From: Halomonas borealis
Lineage (GTDB): Bacteria; Pseudomonadota; Gammaproteobacteria; Pseudomonadales; Halomonadaceae
Direction: 5' to 3'
NCBI RefSeq assembly: GCF_004798905.1
Contig: NZ_SDMO01000002.1
Coordinates: 218,731 to 282,730, forward strand
Length of the DNA stretch: 64,000 nucleotides
Positions 19,992 through 35,465 of the stretch are shown piece after piece. Numbering within the stretch: the first letter of the stretch is position 1; every line of letters starts with the position of its first letter. Under the pieces are notes generated by a model. The model was not told the DNA's origin. It saw only the letters and a program-made list of their open reading frames with translations, and ran no database searches. The position numbers and the translations under genes were made by a program.

Positions 19992-20531
19992 ATGGCGGAA
20001 CTGTCTACCGTCGCTCGCCCCTACGCCAAGGCGGCCTTCGAACACGCCGTCGGACGTAAGGCGCTCGAGGACTGGGCCGGCATGCTTACCACCGTGGCGC
20101 ATGTCGTCGAAGACGACGACATGCGCCGTCGAGTGCTGGGCAATCCGCGACTCTCCAGCGCACAGAAAGTGGATGCGATCGTCGAGATCTGCGGCGATGC
20201 CGTCGATGACGATATGCGCAACTTCCTGAGCCTGGTCGGCCAGCGAGGCCGCCTGACGGCCCTGCCGGTCATCGTCGAGCAATTCGCGCTGCTCAAGGCC
20301 CAGGAGGAGAAGCGCATGGACGTCGATATCGTCTCTGCCTTCCCGCTGGACGAAGCGCAGCAGGACAAGCTCGCGAGCGCGCTGGCCAAGCGTCTGAACC
20401 GCGAAATCTCCATTACCACTCAGGTGGATTCCACCCTCCTGGGCGGCGTGATCCTGCGTGCCGGCGACACCGTCATCGACGGTTCGGTACGTGGTCGACT
20501 CAACCGCCTCCACGAGGCCCTTTCCGCCTGA
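19992..20531 (+). CDS. atpH: F1Fo ATP synthase subunit delta
   Basis: 179 aa, soluble stator protein linking b to the top of alpha3beta3. [14 protein letters not shown] at the N-terminus and the C-terminal [29 protein letters not shown] signature identify it. A very strong ribosome site (GAGGAGGTG) precedes the ATG. Confidence 0.96.
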   Translation: MAELSTVARPYAKAAFEHAVGRKALEDWAGMLTTVAHVVEDDDMRRRVLGNPRLSSAQKVDAIVEICGDAVDDDMRNFLSLVGQRGRLTALPVIVEQFALLKAQEEKRMDVDIVSAFPLDEAQQDKLASALAKRLNREISITTQVDSTLLGGVILRAGDTVIDGSVRGRLNRLHEALSA

Positions 20532-20547
20532 GTCTGAGGGACATGGC

Positions 20548-22092
20548 ATGCAGCAACTGAATCCTTCCGAGATCAGCGACATCATCAAGCAGCGTATCGA
20601 GAAGCTGGATGTCGCGACCGAAGCCCGTAACCAGGGCACCATCGTCAGCGTGTCTGACGGTATCGTGCAGATCCACGGCCTCACCGACGCGATGTTCGGC
20701 GAGATGCTCGAGTTCCCCGGCGGTGTCTACGGCATGACGCTGAACCTCGAGCGCGACAGCGTCGGCGCCGTGGTGCTGGGCGACTACCTGCAGCTCGAAG
20801 AGGGCATGACCGCCCAGTGCACCGGGCGCATCCTCGAGGTGCCGGTGGGCCCCGAGCTGTGCGGCCGCGTGGTCGATGCCCTGGGTAACCCGATCGATGG
20901 CAAGGGCGACCTTGGCACCGATCAGACCGACGCGGTAGAGAAGGTCGCCCCGGGTGTCATCACCCGTGAGCCCGTCGACCAGCCGATCCAGACCGGTTTC
21001 AAGGCCATCGATGCCATGGTGCCGGTCGGTCGTGGCCAGCGTGAGCTGATCATCGGCGACCGCCAGATCGGCAAGACCGCGATCGCCGTCGATGCGATCA
21101 TCAACCAGAAGGGCACCGGCGTCACCTGTGTCTACGTGGCCATCGGTCAGAAGCAGTCGACCATCGCCAACATGGTGCGCAAGCTCGAAGAGCATGGCGC
21201 CATGGAGCACACCATCGTGGTCGCCGCCGGCGCCGCCGATCCGGCCCCGATGCAGTTCCTGGCGGCCTACGCCGGTTGCACCATGGGCGAGTACTTCCGC
21301 GACCGCGGTGAAGACGCCATGATCGTCTATGACGATCTCTCCAAGCAGGCCGTGGCCTATCGTCAGGTCTCCCTGCTGCTGCGTCGTCCGCCGGGCCGCG
21401 AAGCCTTCCCGGGTGACGTCTTCTACCTCCACTCCCGCCTGCTCGAGCGTGCCGCTCGCGTGAACGCCGACTACGTCGAGAAGTTCACCAATGGCGAAGT
21501 GAAGGGCAAGACCGGCTCGCTGACCGCGCTGCCGATCATCGAGACCCAGGGGGGCGACGTCTCGGCGTTCGTGCCGACCAACGTGATCTCGATCACCGAT
21601 GGCCAGATCTTCCTCGAGACCGATCTGTTCAACGCGGGTGTCCGTCCGGCCATCAATGCCGGCCTCTCGGTGTCGCGTGTCGGTGGCTCCGCCCAGTCCA
21701 AGATCATCAAGAAGCTCGGCGGCAGCGTGCGTCTGGCACTGGCCCAGTACCGTGAGCTGGCGGCCTTCGCCCAGTTCGCTTCCGATCTGGATGCGGCCAC
21801 TCGCAAGCAGCTGGAGCACGGTCAGCGCGTCACCGAGCTGATGAAGCAGGCTCAGTATGCGCCGATGTCCGTGGCCGAGATGGCCGTTTCCCTGTATGCC
21901 GCCAACGAGGGCTACTTGGAAGAGGTCGAGGTCAGCAAGGTGCTGGACTTCGAGCGTGCCCTGCAGGACTACATGAAGGCCGAGCATGCCGAGCTGCTCG
22001 ACCAGATCAATGAGTCCGGCGCCTACAGCGACGAGATCAAGAGCGGCCTCAAGGCCGGTCTCGATAAGTTCAAGGCCACTCAGAGCTGGTGA
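20548..22092 (+). CDS. atpA: F1Fo ATP synthase subunit alpha
   Basis: 514 aa from ATG 20548 (GAGGGA 7 nt upstream; begins [21 protein letters not shown]). Regulatory nucleotide-binding subunit of F1: P-loop [15 protein letters not shown], arginine-finger region in [13 protein letters not shown], full length. Sixteen bases after atpH. Confidence 0.98.
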   Translation: MQQLNPSEISDIIKQRIEKLDVATEARNQGTIVSVSDGIVQIHGLTDAMFGEMLEFPGGVYGMTLNLERDSVGAVVLGDYLQLEEGMTAQCTGRILEVPVGPELCGRVVDALGNPIDGKGDLGTDQTDAVEKVAPGVITREPVDQPIQTGFKAIDAMVPVGRGQRELIIGDRQIGKTAIAVDAIINQKGTGVTCVYVAIGQKQSTIANMVRKLEEHGAMEHTIVVAAGAADPAPMQFLAAYAGCTMGEYFRDRGEDAMIVYDDLSKQAVAYRQVSLLLRRPPGREAFPGDVFYLHSRLLERAARVNADYVEKFTNGEVKGKTGSLTALPIIETQGGDVSAFVPTNVISITDGQIFLETDLFNAGVRPAINAGLSVSRVGGSAQSKIIKKLGGSVRLALAQYRELAAFAQFASDLDAATRKQLEHGQRVTELMKQAQYAPMSVAEMAVSLYAANEGYLEEVEVSKVLDFERALQDYMKAEHAELLDQINESGAYSDEIKSGLKAGLDKFKATQSW

Positions 22093-22164
22093 CCCCTGAC
22101 GGCCCGTTTCCTTCGGGGAGCGGGCCCTGGAGCTTTCTGAGGGCCACGAACGGAGTAGATCGCT

Positions 22165-24491
<2,327 letters not shown>

Positions 24492-24515
24492 TCCCTCCAC
24501 CTGGGAGACGTCATC

Positions 24516-24947
24516 ATGACGAAAACCTTCAAGTGCGAGATCGTCAGCGCCGCGGCCTCGATCTTCTCCGGCGAAGCCGAGCAGATCGTGGCGGCCGGTC
24601 GCGAGGGGGATCTCGGGGTGCTGGCGGGGCACACGCCGCTGCTCACCGAACTGGCCCCCGGCCCGGTGCGCATCGTGCGTGGCGGAGGTGAAGAGGATCA
24701 CTTCTATGTCTCGGGCGGCTTCCTCGAGGTGCAGCCCGAGGTCGTGACCGTGCTCGCCGACACCGCCGTGCGTGCCGATGACCTGGACGAGGCCGCCGCC
24801 GAGGAGGCTCGCCAGCAGGCCCTCAAGGCCATGCAGGATAAGTCCGCCGAGCTGGATTACAGCCGCGCCACGGCCGAACTGGCCGAGGCCGCGGCCCAGC
24901 TGCGGACCATCCAGCAGTTGCGTCGCAAGGTAGGCCGCAGCAGCTAG
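24516..24947 (+). CDS. atpC: F1Fo ATP synthase subunit epsilon
   Basis: 143 aa; beta-sandwich with GREGDLGVLAGHTPLLTEL and the FYVSGGFLEVQPEVVTVLADTA motif, then the C-terminal helical hairpin that can inhibit the motor. Last atp gene; a strong terminator lies 27 bp downstream. Confidence 0.97.
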   Translation: MTKTFKCEIVSAAASIFSGEAEQIVAAGREGDLGVLAGHTPLLTELAPGPVRIVRGGGEEDHFYVSGGFLEVQPEVVTVLADTAVRADDLDEAAAEEARQQALKAMQDKSAELDYSRATAELAEAAAQLRTIQQLRRKVGRSS

Positions 24948-24974
24948 GCCGATGCTTCGCTCGCGCGATGAAAA

Positions 24975-25007
24975 CGCCCCCCGACGCTGTCGGGGGGCGT
25001 TTTTTTG
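24975..25007 (+). terminator. Intrinsic terminator of the atp operon
   Basis: 11-bp stem CGCCCCCCGAC/GTCGGGGGGCG with a GCT loop followed by seven Ts; flanking As upstream would also make it work on the opposite strand. Confidence 0.93.
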
Positions 25008-25120
25008 TGAGCCCCGTGACGCCAAGGAGCGACAGCTGACGCCTTCCCTGCCCTGTGCGATCATGGCGCCTCAGACCGGGTGGCGCTTGCGTTCGCGCCG
25101 GCACAGCAAGGACCAGGATC

Positions 25121-26482
25121 ATGCCACTCAGCGATGCCCTGAATCGTCATAAGGAAGCCCTGCTCGCCGCCCTCGAGGTGGACGATCGTTCGTCCCTGGC
25201 TGCCCGCTTGCCCGAGCTGCGCTCCGCGGATATCGCCGAGATCCTTCAGGACCTGCTCGAAGGCGGCCAGACGCTGCGAGCCCGAGCCCTGTTGGACGGT
25301 CTGCCGATTGAGCGACGCGCGAACGTCATCGGGTATCTGTACGGCGAGGAGCAGCTGGCGATCGCCGCGGGCATGAGCGATGACCGCCTGCAGGCGGTAC
25401 TCGAGGAGATGGGCGGTGACGAGCGGACGGACCTGTTCAAGGCGCTCGATGACGATCGGCGTGAGACGCTGCTACGGCGCATGGCTCACCGGGAGCGCGA
25501 GGAGCTCAAGCGCCTGGCGAGCTACGCGGAGGGCACCGCCGGCGCGTTGATGACCGCCGACTATGTGGCGATTCCCGCCGGGATGACGGTCTCGCGAGCG
25601 ATGATGCGGGTCCGCCAGACCGCCCCCGATGCCGAGACGGTCTATCAGCTCTACGTGGTCGATCTCGAGGGCCGCCTGGCCGGTACCCTGTCGCTTCGCC
25701 AGCTGATGGTGGCGCGGCCCGGGGCCCGGGTCGACGACATGATGATTCATGGTGTCATCCATGCCGCGGTGGAGACGCCTCAGGAGGAGGTGGCGCGGAT
25801 CGTGGCCCGCTACGATCTGCTGGCGCTGCCGGTGGTCGACGAGGCACGCCGCCTGGTGGGGATCGTCACCCACGATGACGCCCTGGACGTGATGGAGTCC
25901 GAGGCCACCGAGGATATCCACAAGGGGATGTCGATCGGCGCCCTGGAGGGCGGTGTCAGCCGCGTGCCGTTATGGAGCCTGTATCGCAAGCGCGTCACCT
26001 GGTTGGTGTTGCTGGTGTTCGGCAACCTGCTATCGGGGGCCGGGATCGCCCACTACGAGGCCATCATCTCGGCCCAGGTGGCACTGGTGTTCTTCCTGCC
26101 GCTGCTGATCGGTAGCGGCGGCAACGCCGGCGCCCAGGCCGCCACCCTGACGGTACGCGGCATGGCCACCGGCGATGTCGGGGTTCGCGACTGGAGCAAG
26201 CTGTTCGGTCGCGAGCTGTTGGTCGCCGGCGCACTGGGGGTGACCATGGCGCTCGCCGTGGCGCCGATCGGGGTGTTCCGCGGCGGCGAGGCGGTGGCCA
26301 TGGTGGTGGCGATCAGCATGATCGCCATCGTGCTGTTCGGCAGCCTGCTGGGGATGTGCCTGCCCTTCGTGCTCGATCGCCTGGGCTGGGACCCGGCCAC
26401 CGCCTCGGCGCCGCTGGTGACCACCCTGATCGATGCCAGCGGGGTGCTGATCTACTTCGGCATCGCGAGCCTGGTGTTGTGA
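25121..26482 (+). CDS. mgtE: Magnesium transporter MgtE
   Basis: 453 aa from ATG 25121 (AAGGA upstream); starts before it give an unlikely Arg-rich extension. Order: cytosolic MgtE N domain (about 1-125), paired CBS domains (about 130-255), then five membrane helices with the pore signature LIGSGGNAGAQAATLTVRG. Mg2+-gated channel of the inner membrane, regulated by Mg2+ binding to the N/CBS domains. No riboswitch-like leader was identified. Confidence 0.93.
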   Translation: MPLSDALNRHKEALLAALEVDDRSSLAARLPELRSADIAEILQDLLEGGQTLRARALLDGLPIERRANVIGYLYGEEQLAIAAGMSDDRLQAVLEEMGGDERTDLFKALDDDRRETLLRRMAHREREELKRLASYAEGTAGALMTADYVAIPAGMTVSRAMMRVRQTAPDAETVYQLYVVDLEGRLAGTLSLRQLMVARPGARVDDMMIHGVIHAAVETPQEEVARIVARYDLLALPVVDEARRLVGIVTHDDALDVMESEATEDIHKGMSIGALEGGVSRVPLWSLYRKRVTWLVLLVFGNLLSGAGIAHYEAIISAQVALVFFLPLLIGSGGNAGAQAATLTVRGMATGDVGVRDWSKLFGRELLVAGALGVTMALAVAPIGVFRGGEAVAMVVAISMIAIVLFGSLLGMCLPFVLDRLGWDPATASAPLVTTLIDASGVLIYFGIASLVL

Positions 26483-26564
26483 CGGAACGGATCACCCCGG
26501 CCAGGGTCTGTTGTCCTTTGATCCGCACCGATAATCCTTCATTCCGCTGACCGAGATCGCTTCC

Positions 26565-27362
26565 ATGGATTGGCTACAGATCATTGTGCTCTCCCTCGTG
26601 CAGGGGGTGACCGAATTCCTGCCGGTGTCCAGCTCCGCGCATCTTATTCTGGTGCCGGTACTCTCCGACTGGCCCGACCAGGGGCTGGCATTCGACGTGG
26701 CCCTGCATCTGGGTAGCCTGTTGGCGGTGGTGCTCTACTTTCGCCATGAGCTCGTGAGCATGACGGCCAGCTGGGGGCGCAGCGTCACCGGTCGGGGCAC
26801 CGATGACGATGCTCGGCTGGCCTGGTGGGTGATCCTGGCGACCATACCGGTCGGGCTGGCGGGGCTCGCCTTCGCCGATACCATCTCGCAGGTGATGCGC
26901 TCACCGTTGGTGCTGGCCGGAGGCCTGATCGTCTTCGGGGTGGTGCTCGGCGTGGCCGACTGGCGCCATCGCGGCACGCGCAGTGAGTATCGCTTGAGCG
27001 GGCGTGATGCCCTGTGGATCGGCCTGGCTCAGGTGCTGGCGCTGATTCCCGGCACCTCGCGCTCGGGCATCACCATGACCGCGGCGCTGATGCTGGGCCT
27101 GTCCCGGGAGGCGGCGGCGCGTTTCTCCTTCTTGCTGTCGATCCCGGTGATCGTGCTGGCCGGTGGCCTCGAGGCCCTGGAGCTGACGAAGGCCTCGACG
27201 CCGGTGGCCTGGAGCGACCTGGCGGCGGGTACCGTGTTGTCGGGTATCAGCGCCTATCTGTGCATCCACTTCTTCCTCGCCTTCATCCGTCGCATCGGCA
27301 TGCAGCCCTTCGTGCTCTATCGGCTGTTGCTGGGGGTGGCCCTGATCTGGCTATTCGGCTGA
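26565..27362 (+). CDS. uppP: Undecaprenyl-diphosphate phosphatase UppP (BacA)
   Basis: 265 aa integral membrane enzyme recycling undecaprenyl-PP for cell-wall synthesis. Both signature segments are present: QGVTEFLPVSSSAHLIL (catalytic Glu) and LIPGTSRSGITMTAALMLGLSREAAARFSFLL (Ser/Arg). About seven to eight helices, normal length. Stands alone, 82 bp after mgtE. Confidence 0.95.
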   Translation: MDWLQIIVLSLVQGVTEFLPVSSSAHLILVPVLSDWPDQGLAFDVALHLGSLLAVVLYFRHELVSMTASWGRSVTGRGTDDDARLAWWVILATIPVGLAGLAFADTISQVMRSPLVLAGGLIVFGVVLGVADWRHRGTRSEYRLSGRDALWIGLAQVLALIPGTSRSGITMTAALMLGLSREAAARFSFLLSIPVIVLAGGLEALELTKASTPVAWSDLAAGTVLSGISAYLCIHFFLAFIRRIGMQPFVLYRLLLGVALIWLFG

Positions 27363-27373
27363 GGACACACGGA

Positions 27374-27545
27374 TTTATTGCTGCGCTCGACGACCCACAT
27401 ATCCGTGGGAAGTGCGTCGGTTCGCCGGGAGCGAACCTAGCGATCCTGGCTGCCGGCGCCGCTCGCGTTCTTCATGCAGCAGGCTACATTCCAGGCGCTG
27501 CGCTCCGGCGGCAACCAGCCTCTCTTCGCTCGCGACATAAATCAG
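27374..27545. repeat. Fragment related to the dispersed intergenic repeat
   Basis: Part of the 215-bp gap before apbE shares GTGGGAAGTGCG, a hairpin and CCTAG with the two long repeat copies at 48.7 and 50.6 kb. Here the hairpin arms are GGTTCGC and GCGAACC where the others have GGCCCG and CGGGCC, so pairing is kept while sequence changes. The rest of the gap aligns poorly. Confidence 0.5.
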
Positions 27546-27577
27546 CGCAACCTTTTCGTTCATTTGTGGGAGTTTCC

Positions 27578-28684
27578 ATGTCACTGCCTCGCTGTCGCTT
27601 CGCCTTCCTGATGCTTGCGCTAGTCGCCCTGATGGCCGGCTGCTCGGAGCGGACCCTGGAGACGCCGGTCACCTTGAAGGGCGACATCTTCGGCACCTTC
27701 TATCAGGTCGAGATCGCCGATCCGATCACCGCATCACGCCGCGATGAGCTGGAGGAGGGCATCCTCGACGAACTCGAGCGGGTCGATGCCTCGATGTCCA
27801 CCTATCGTGACGATGCCGAGCTGGTGGCCTTCGACCATGCGCCGCTGGATGAATGGCAGACGCTCTCGGCGCCGTTGATCGAGGTGCTGTCGATCGCCCG
27901 CCAGGTCGGCGAGGCCAGCGGTGGGGCCTTCGATGTCACCGTGGGCGGGCTGGTCAACCTGTGGAGCTTCGGCCCCGAGGCGCGCCCCCGGGAGGTACCC
28001 GAAGACGACCTGATCGAGGCACGACTCGCCGAGGTCGGCATGGAGACCCTCGAACTGGATGCTCCACAACGCCGGGCGCGGCGCCTGAAGGATGTCTTCG
28101 TCGACCTCTCCGGCGTGGCCAAGGGCTATGCCACCGACCGGGTGGCGGCCTACCTGGCCGAACAAGGCATCGACGATGTCTTGGTCAATCTTGGTGGCGA
28201 GCTGAAGGTCGCCGGGCATCGCGATGGTGAGGCCGAGCCATGGCGCATCGGCGTCGAGATCCCCCGCGACGGCCGCCCCCAGGCCAAGTACGTTCTGCCG
28301 CTGGAGGGTGGCTCGGTGGCCACCTCCGGCGATTATCGCAATTACTTCGAGGCGGACGGGAAGCGCTACTCGCACACCATCGATCCGCGCACCGGCCGGC
28401 CGATCGAACACCGCCTGGCCTCGGTGACGATGGTGGATGTCTCCAATACCCGCGCCGATGCCTGGGCCACGGCCATGTCGGTACTCGGCGAAGACGAGGG
28501 CATGAAGCTGGCCGTCGAGCATGACCTGGCGGTGCTGATGCTGGTACGCAACGTGGCCGGGGATGGCTGGATCAGCCAGGCGAGCCCGGCCTTCGCGGCG
28601 CGCTTCGGTCACCACAAGCTCGCGGAGATGGGCATCGAGATCGTCGATGAAACGGCCGTCGGCGTGGCAGGCGAGGCCCCCTAA
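27578..28684 (+). CDS. apbE: FAD:protein FMN transferase (lipoprotein)
   Basis: 368 aa from ATG 27578 (GTGGGAG 5 nt upstream). Lipoprotein signal with lipobox LMAGC (Cys22). ApbE attaches FMN to Thr of flavoproteins such as NqrB/C and RnfD/G at the periplasmic face. Motifs: MGTxY-like DIFGTFYQVEI, FDVTVGGLVNLWSFGP, DLSGVAKGYATDRVAAYL, and the Mg/FAD-binding YSHTIDPRTGRPI with the closing ADAWATAMSVLG. No nqr or rnf gene is in view. Confidence 0.94.
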   Translation: MSLPRCRFAFLMLALVALMAGCSERTLETPVTLKGDIFGTFYQVEIADPITASRRDELEEGILDELERVDASMSTYRDDAELVAFDHAPLDEWQTLSAPLIEVLSIARQVGEASGGAFDVTVGGLVNLWSFGPEARPREVPEDDLIEARLAEVGMETLELDAPQRRARRLKDVFVDLSGVAKGYATDRVAAYLAEQGIDDVLVNLGGELKVAGHRDGEAEPWRIGVEIPRDGRPQAKYVLPLEGGSVATSGDYRNYFEADGKRYSHTIDPRTGRPIEHRLASVTMVDVSNTRADAWATAMSVLGEDEGMKLAVEHDLAVLMLVRNVAGDGWISQASPAFAARFGHHKLAEMGIEIVDETAVGVAGEAP

Positions 28685-28729
28685 GCACTAGAATGGCCCG
28701 ATTCAACGATTGATCGACAAGGAGTCACG

Positions 28730-30097
28730 ATGAGTCTCGACGTGGTGATACTGGCGGCCGGTCAAGGGACCCGGATGCGTTCGACCCTGCCCAAGGTATT
28801 GCATCGCCTGGCCGGCAGGCCCCTGGTGCGCCATGTGATCGACACCGCCGCCGGCCTCGAGGCCGAACGGACCCACGTGGTGGTCGGCCACGGTGCCGAA
28901 CGCGTGCGCGAGGCGCTGGCCGACTGCTCGCTGCGTTTCGCCCGTCAGACCGAGCAGAAGGGCACCGGCCATGCCGTGGCCCAGACCCTGGAAAACCTCG
29001 GTGACGGCAAGGTACTGGTGCTCTACGGCGACGTGCCGCTGACCCGTCTCGAGACCCTGCGCGACCTGCTCGCGCGGGTCGACGAGCAGCACCTGGGCCT
29101 GCTCACCGTGACCCTCGACGACCCCACCGGCTATGGCCGGATCCTGCGTGACGAGGCCGGCGAGGCGGTGGCCATCGTCGAGCACAAGGATGCCTCCGAG
29201 GACGAGCGCCGGGTGCGCGAGTGCAATACCGGCATCATGGCCCTGACTGCGGCCCAGCTGCGCCGCTGGCTGCCACGGCTGTCCGCCGACAACGCCCAGG
29301 GCGAGTATTATCTGACCGATGTCATCGCCATGGCCGCCGCCGAGGGGGTGAAAATCGCTACCGCCCAGCCGGCGCAGGCGCTGGAGGTCGAGGGCGTCAA
29401 CAATCGTGCCCAGATGGCGCGCCTGGAGCGCGCCCACCAGCATGACATCGCCGAGTCGTTGATGACCGCCGGGGTGGCGCTGGCCGATCCCGGGCGCCTC
29501 GATGTACGCGGTACCCTGAGCTGCGGCCACGATGTCGAGATCGATGTGGGCTGTGTGTTCGAGGGCGATGTTGTGTTGGGCGAGGGTGTGCGTGTCGGCC
29601 CCTACTGTGTGATCCGCGATAGCCATGTCGGTGCCGCGACGCTGATCGAGCCGCACAGTGTGCTCGAAGGCGCGGTGATGGCCGGGAGCAACCACATCGG
29701 TCCCTTCGCGCGCCTGCGTCCCGGCTCGCGTCTGGCGGTGAAGGCCAAGGTCGGCAATTTCGTCGAGACCAAGAATGCCGAGGTGGGTGAAGGCAGCAAG
29801 ATCAATCACCTGAGTTACGTGGGTGACGCCCGCCTGGGTCGCGGCGTCAACGTGGGGGCCGGTACCATCACCTGCAACTACGACGGCGCCAACAAGCACC
29901 GCACCGAGATCGCCGACGACGCCTTCATCGGCTCGAATACCGCCCTGGTGGCACCGCTGCGCATCGGCCGCGGCGCCACCGTGGGCGCCGGCTCCACGCT
30001 GAGCCGCGACGTGGCGGATGACACCCTGGCGGTGAGTCGCGGACGCCTGATCAGCAAGGACGACTGGCAACGGCCGGTCAAGCAAGACGACCTCTGA
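28730..30097 (+). CDS. glmU: Bifunctional UDP-GlcNAc pyrophosphorylase/GlcN-1-P acetyltransferase
   Basis: 455 aa, usual length; AAGGAGT before ATG. N-terminal nucleotidyltransferase with [24 protein letters not shown] and YGDVPLT, then a left-handed beta-helix acetyltransferase domain (hexapeptide repeats from about residue 250; [21 protein letters not shown]). Supplies UDP-GlcNAc for wall and LPS. Directly followed by glmS (10 bp), its upstream partner in the pathway. Confidence 0.97.
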   Translation: MSLDVVILAAGQGTRMRSTLPKVLHRLAGRPLVRHVIDTAAGLEAERTHVVVGHGAERVREALADCSLRFARQTEQKGTGHAVAQTLENLGDGKVLVLYGDVPLTRLETLRDLLARVDEQHLGLLTVTLDDPTGYGRILRDEAGEAVAIVEHKDASEDERRVRECNTGIMALTAAQLRRWLPRLSADNAQGEYYLTDVIAMAAAEGVKIATAQPAQALEVEGVNNRAQMARLERAHQHDIAESLMTAGVALADPGRLDVRGTLSCGHDVEIDVGCVFEGDVVLGEGVRVGPYCVIRDSHVGAATLIEPHSVLEGAVMAGSNHIGPFARLRPGSRLAVKAKVGNFVETKNAEVGEGSKINHLSYVGDARLGRGVNVGAGTITCNYDGANKHRTEIADDAFIGSNTALVAPLRIGRGATVGAGSTLSRDVADDTLAVSRGRLISKDDWQRPVKQDDL

Positions 30098-30107
30098 GGA
30101 GCGAACC

Positions 30108-31940
<1,833 letters not shown>

Positions 31941-31978
31941 GGCGCAGGCCCCAGGTTATTGATGTGTGGAGAAAAAAC

Positions 31979-32122
31979 CTGAATTCAGGCAATAAGCGAA
32001 GCACCTGCGGTATCCAGGCCTCCTGAGTATTCCCCCAGAAACACCTGCGCCGGTGTCCGATAGCCAAGCCGTTTTCGGGGGCGGTCATTCAGCTTCATGA
32101 CCACTTTGCGCAGCTTGGCATC
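31979..32122 (-). pseudogene. C-terminal remnant of an IS30-family transposase with its terminal repeat
   Basis: Minus-strand reading gives DAKLRKVVMKLNDRPRKRLGYRTPAQVFLGEYSGG... to a stop at 31985, matching the last 45 or so residues of the IS30-family transposase at 38.9-39.8 kb. The DNA match runs through the stop to about 31979 (CCTGAATTCAGG), the probable element end. Compared with the right-hand copy it has one extra T in the GTGTTTCTGGGG stretch, so the two copies end in different frames. Cut at 32122 by the IS3-family insertion. Confidence 0.8.
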
Positions 32123-32164
32123 TGAACCGTACCGGGATTCCCGGAGGCTCCAAACCTTGAGAGG

Positions 32165-32490
32165 ATGGAGCCATGGAACACTTCCAAGCGATATGCCCCT
32201 GAGGTTCGCCAGCGGGCGGTCCGCATGGTCTTTGAACACGAGGCCGACTACCCCTCGCAGTGGGCGGCCATCGGCGCCATTGCCCCCAAGATCGGCTGCA
32301 CACCGGAGACGCTGCGTAGCTGGGTCCGTCAGGCCGAACGCGATGCGGGACGTCGGGAGGGCGCGACCACTTCGGAGTGGGAGCGGATCAAGGCCCTGGA
32401 GCGTGAAAACCGGGAGTTGATGCAGGCCAATGAGATTCTGCGTAAGGCGTCCGCCTATTTTGCCCAGGCGGAGCTCGACCGCCGCGGCAA

Positions 32491-32494
<4 letters not shown>
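32165..32494 (+). CDS. IS3-family OrfA (helix-turn-helix protein)
   Basis: 109 aa. [37 protein letters not shown] (helix-turn-helix) and the leucine-zipper-like [32 protein letters not shown] are standard OrfA features. It overlaps orfB by 4 bp; IS3 elements make OrfAB by programmed -1 frameshift near this junction. Confidence 0.92.
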
Positions 32495-33399
<905 letters not shown>

Positions 33400-33438
33400 C
33401 TCAAACCAACGGGTCTCCGAGAAAACCGGTACGGTTCA

Positions 33439-33581
33439 ATCGTATGGCGAGCGAGTTCCCGCGACACGGAGCTTGGTACACGACCCAGATGATGGGCGAT
33501 GGCCCGGATCGAATGCGTGGCTCGCATCCTCATGATGTCGGCTCGGTCTTCAGCAGAAAGATGGCGATAGCAGTGGCTCAT
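33439..33581 (-). pseudogene. N-terminal remnant of a second, different IS30-family transposase
   Basis: From ATG 33581 leftward: MSHCYRHLSAEDRADIMRMR, then a helix-turn-helix (IRAIAHHLGRVPSSVSRELARH), cut by the right end of the IS3 element. This N-terminus differs from the IS30 copy at 38.9 kb, and the middle of a transposase is missing between this piece and the left remnant, so the two were already fused or deleted before the IS3 insertion. Confidence 0.75.
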
Positions 33582-33657
33582 GGCAACACCGTACCTGATG
33601 GGTCACGTGTTGCACTTGCTCGTTGAGACCGCTACCGCCAACCCAGGATAGCAAAAC

Positions 33658-35247
33658 TTATCGCTCAGGAGCTTTAGTATTTGACAATGCTATACCGGTG
33701 GGATCAGAAGACTTTTTATTATCAACTTCGTGAGCAATAGCATTTCCATCAAGACTGAACGCTATACGAGCAAGAGAAACTGCTCCAATTCCTACAATAA
33801 TCATTCCAAGAAAGCCACCAAGGGTAGAAATCATCTTCAGTCCATCGAGCCCCCCGGTACTAGTCAGCGTCAGTGAGATCACCGAAATAATGCCACCCCA
33901 TAACAACTTGATATAATATGGTGAGGAGTTAACTTCACTATTGTTGCTTTTTGCAGCACAAATTCCGGAGATGGCATCTACGGCCGAATCTGCAGCAGTG
34001 ACATAAGAAACTATCGACAAGCACAGGAATACAGCCATCAAGACTTTCGCTCCAGGTAACTGCTCAAGCATTGCCCAAATAACATCACCGGCCCCTTCTT
34101 GAGCCAACACTTGGCTGAGTGACTGCGTGGCCATCTCGACATGGATCGACAAACCGCCGAATACTGAGGACCAAACAATAACGAAGCAAGATGGTAAAAG
34201 AAAATTGAACACCAAAAACTCTCTGACAGTGTAGCCCCGTGCGATCTTTCCCAAGAATATAGCGGTGATGGGCGCCCAAGCGAACCAGTTGGCCCAAAAG
34301 AACAGTGTCCAATCACGAGGCCAGCTATCTTCCAGAACAGTTCCAGTGTCCAGACTAGAAGAAATGAAGTTACTCAGGTAGCTTCCCAAGGCATCCACCC
34401 CAGAATTGGCTATGAATGAGCTTGGCCCCATGATGAAAATAACTACTGCCAGCAGAATGAGTGCCCGGGCATTCCAGCTGGATAGAAACGTGATCCCCTT
34501 TAACAATCCGGAAGCAGCTGAAATAGCTGCCCCTGCCATGACGACGACACAAAGCATGCCGACCATGGTTGACGTAACATTAATATCAAATAAGCGCTGG
34601 ATTCCACCACCCAGCATCATGGCTCCTAGCCCTAGCGAAGCCACTATACCAGCCACCAGGGAAATAAGAGCAACCGCATCAACCAACTGACGTACTACAG
34701 GTGTCATTTTTAATGGTAAGCCCGCACTCATGGCTGATGATATGCTAAAAGGCATTTTCATATTATAATGAGCAATAGCAAAAATAAGCGCAGGAATCGC
34801 GTAGATAGCGTAGGTAGTAAAAGACCAATGCATGAATAGCGAGGACAAGCCAAAAAGTGCGCTTTTGTTGGACATGGCCTCGACACCTGATGACGGTGGT
34901 GGCGTCATAATAAAGAAAATTGGCTCGGCCGCAGCGAAGAACAGCAATCCAATTGCAATCGAGCTACAAAGGGTAATAGAGCACCATTTCCAACGAGTCA
35001 AAAGGGGCTTGGCTGACTCACCGCCTATACGCAACTTTGCAAGCGGTGATAAAAAAATCAAGAATGCCATAATGACAAGAACAAATGCAGTTAATGCGTA
35101 AAGCCATCCGAAGTTGGTGATCAACCATTCATGTATAGCCTCTGTGAAAGACAGTAGAAGACCGTCACCAAAAACCGCCATCCCGGTAAGTGTGCCCAAC
35201 ACGAGCAAAGAGGGGTAAAAAGTTAAATGTCGTAGATTTTGATGCAT
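33658..35247 (-). CDS. BCCT-family betaine/choline/carnitine-type transporter
   Basis: 529 aa with about twelve membrane helices; ATG 35247 preceded by AGGAGA. The family core DWTLFFWANWFAWAPITAIFLGKIARGYTVREF is clear, as are GLSSLFMHWSFTTYAIYAIPAL and SYVTAADSAVDAI. BCCT carriers import quaternary amines or DMSP with Na+ or H+ as osmolytes or nutrients. Base composition is visibly AT-richer than the core genes, suggesting transfer. It lies downstream of and co-directional with the M24 enzyme (218-bp gap), so it probably imports that enzyme's substrate. Whether that is betaine, carnitine or DMSP cannot be decided. Confidence 0.9.
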   Translation of the reverse strand: MHQNLRHLTFYPSLLVLGTLTGMAVFGDGLLLSFTEAIHEWLITNFGWLYALTAFVLVIMAFLIFLSPLAKLRIGGESAKPLLTRWKWCSITLCSSIAIGLLFFAAAEPIFFIMTPPPSSGVEAMSNKSALFGLSSLFMHWSFTTYAIYAIPALIFAIAHYNMKMPFSISSAMSAGLPLKMTPVVRQLVDAVALISLVAGIVASLGLGAMMLGGGIQRLFDINVTSTMVGMLCVVVMAGAAISAASGLLKGITFLSSWNARALILLAVVIFIMGPSSFIANSGVDALGSYLSNFISSSLDTGTVLEDSWPRDWTLFFWANWFAWAPITAIFLGKIARGYTVREFLVFNFLLPSCFVIVWSSVFGGLSIHVEMATQSLSQVLAQEGAGDVIWAMLEQLPGAKVLMAVFLCLSIVSYVTAADSAVDAISGICAAKSNNSEVNSSPYYIKLLWGGIISVISLTLTSTGGLDGLKMISTLGGFLGMIIVGIGAVSLARIAFSLDGNAIAHEVDNKKSSDPTGIALSNTKAPER

Positions 35248-35348
35248 ACGCTTCTCCTCACCACAAGCTCAAAAGCCTAGTCAGCCAAAAAAAATCAGCT
35301 GATCGGCAATTCAAGCATGTTGGTTAATTATCATGGTTTTAACTTATC

Positions 35349-35364
35349 GTTTTTATATAAAAAC
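35349..35364. promoter_or_regulatory. 16-bp perfect palindrome upstream of the BCCT gene
   Basis: GTTTTTATATAAAAAC, fully self-complementary, 102 bp upstream of the BCCT start and within an AT-rich gap (35248-35465). Could be an operator, or contain a minus-strand -10 element (TATAAA). No protein can be assigned. Confidence 0.35.
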
Positions 35365-35465
35365 CAAAATCCAGCCACTTTTTGGAAAGTGCGGGAAACA
35401 AAATGTTAGGGTGCAAGGGCGTTAAGCAATGCCCATGCTATAATGCATTTGAATCATAGCGTCGC

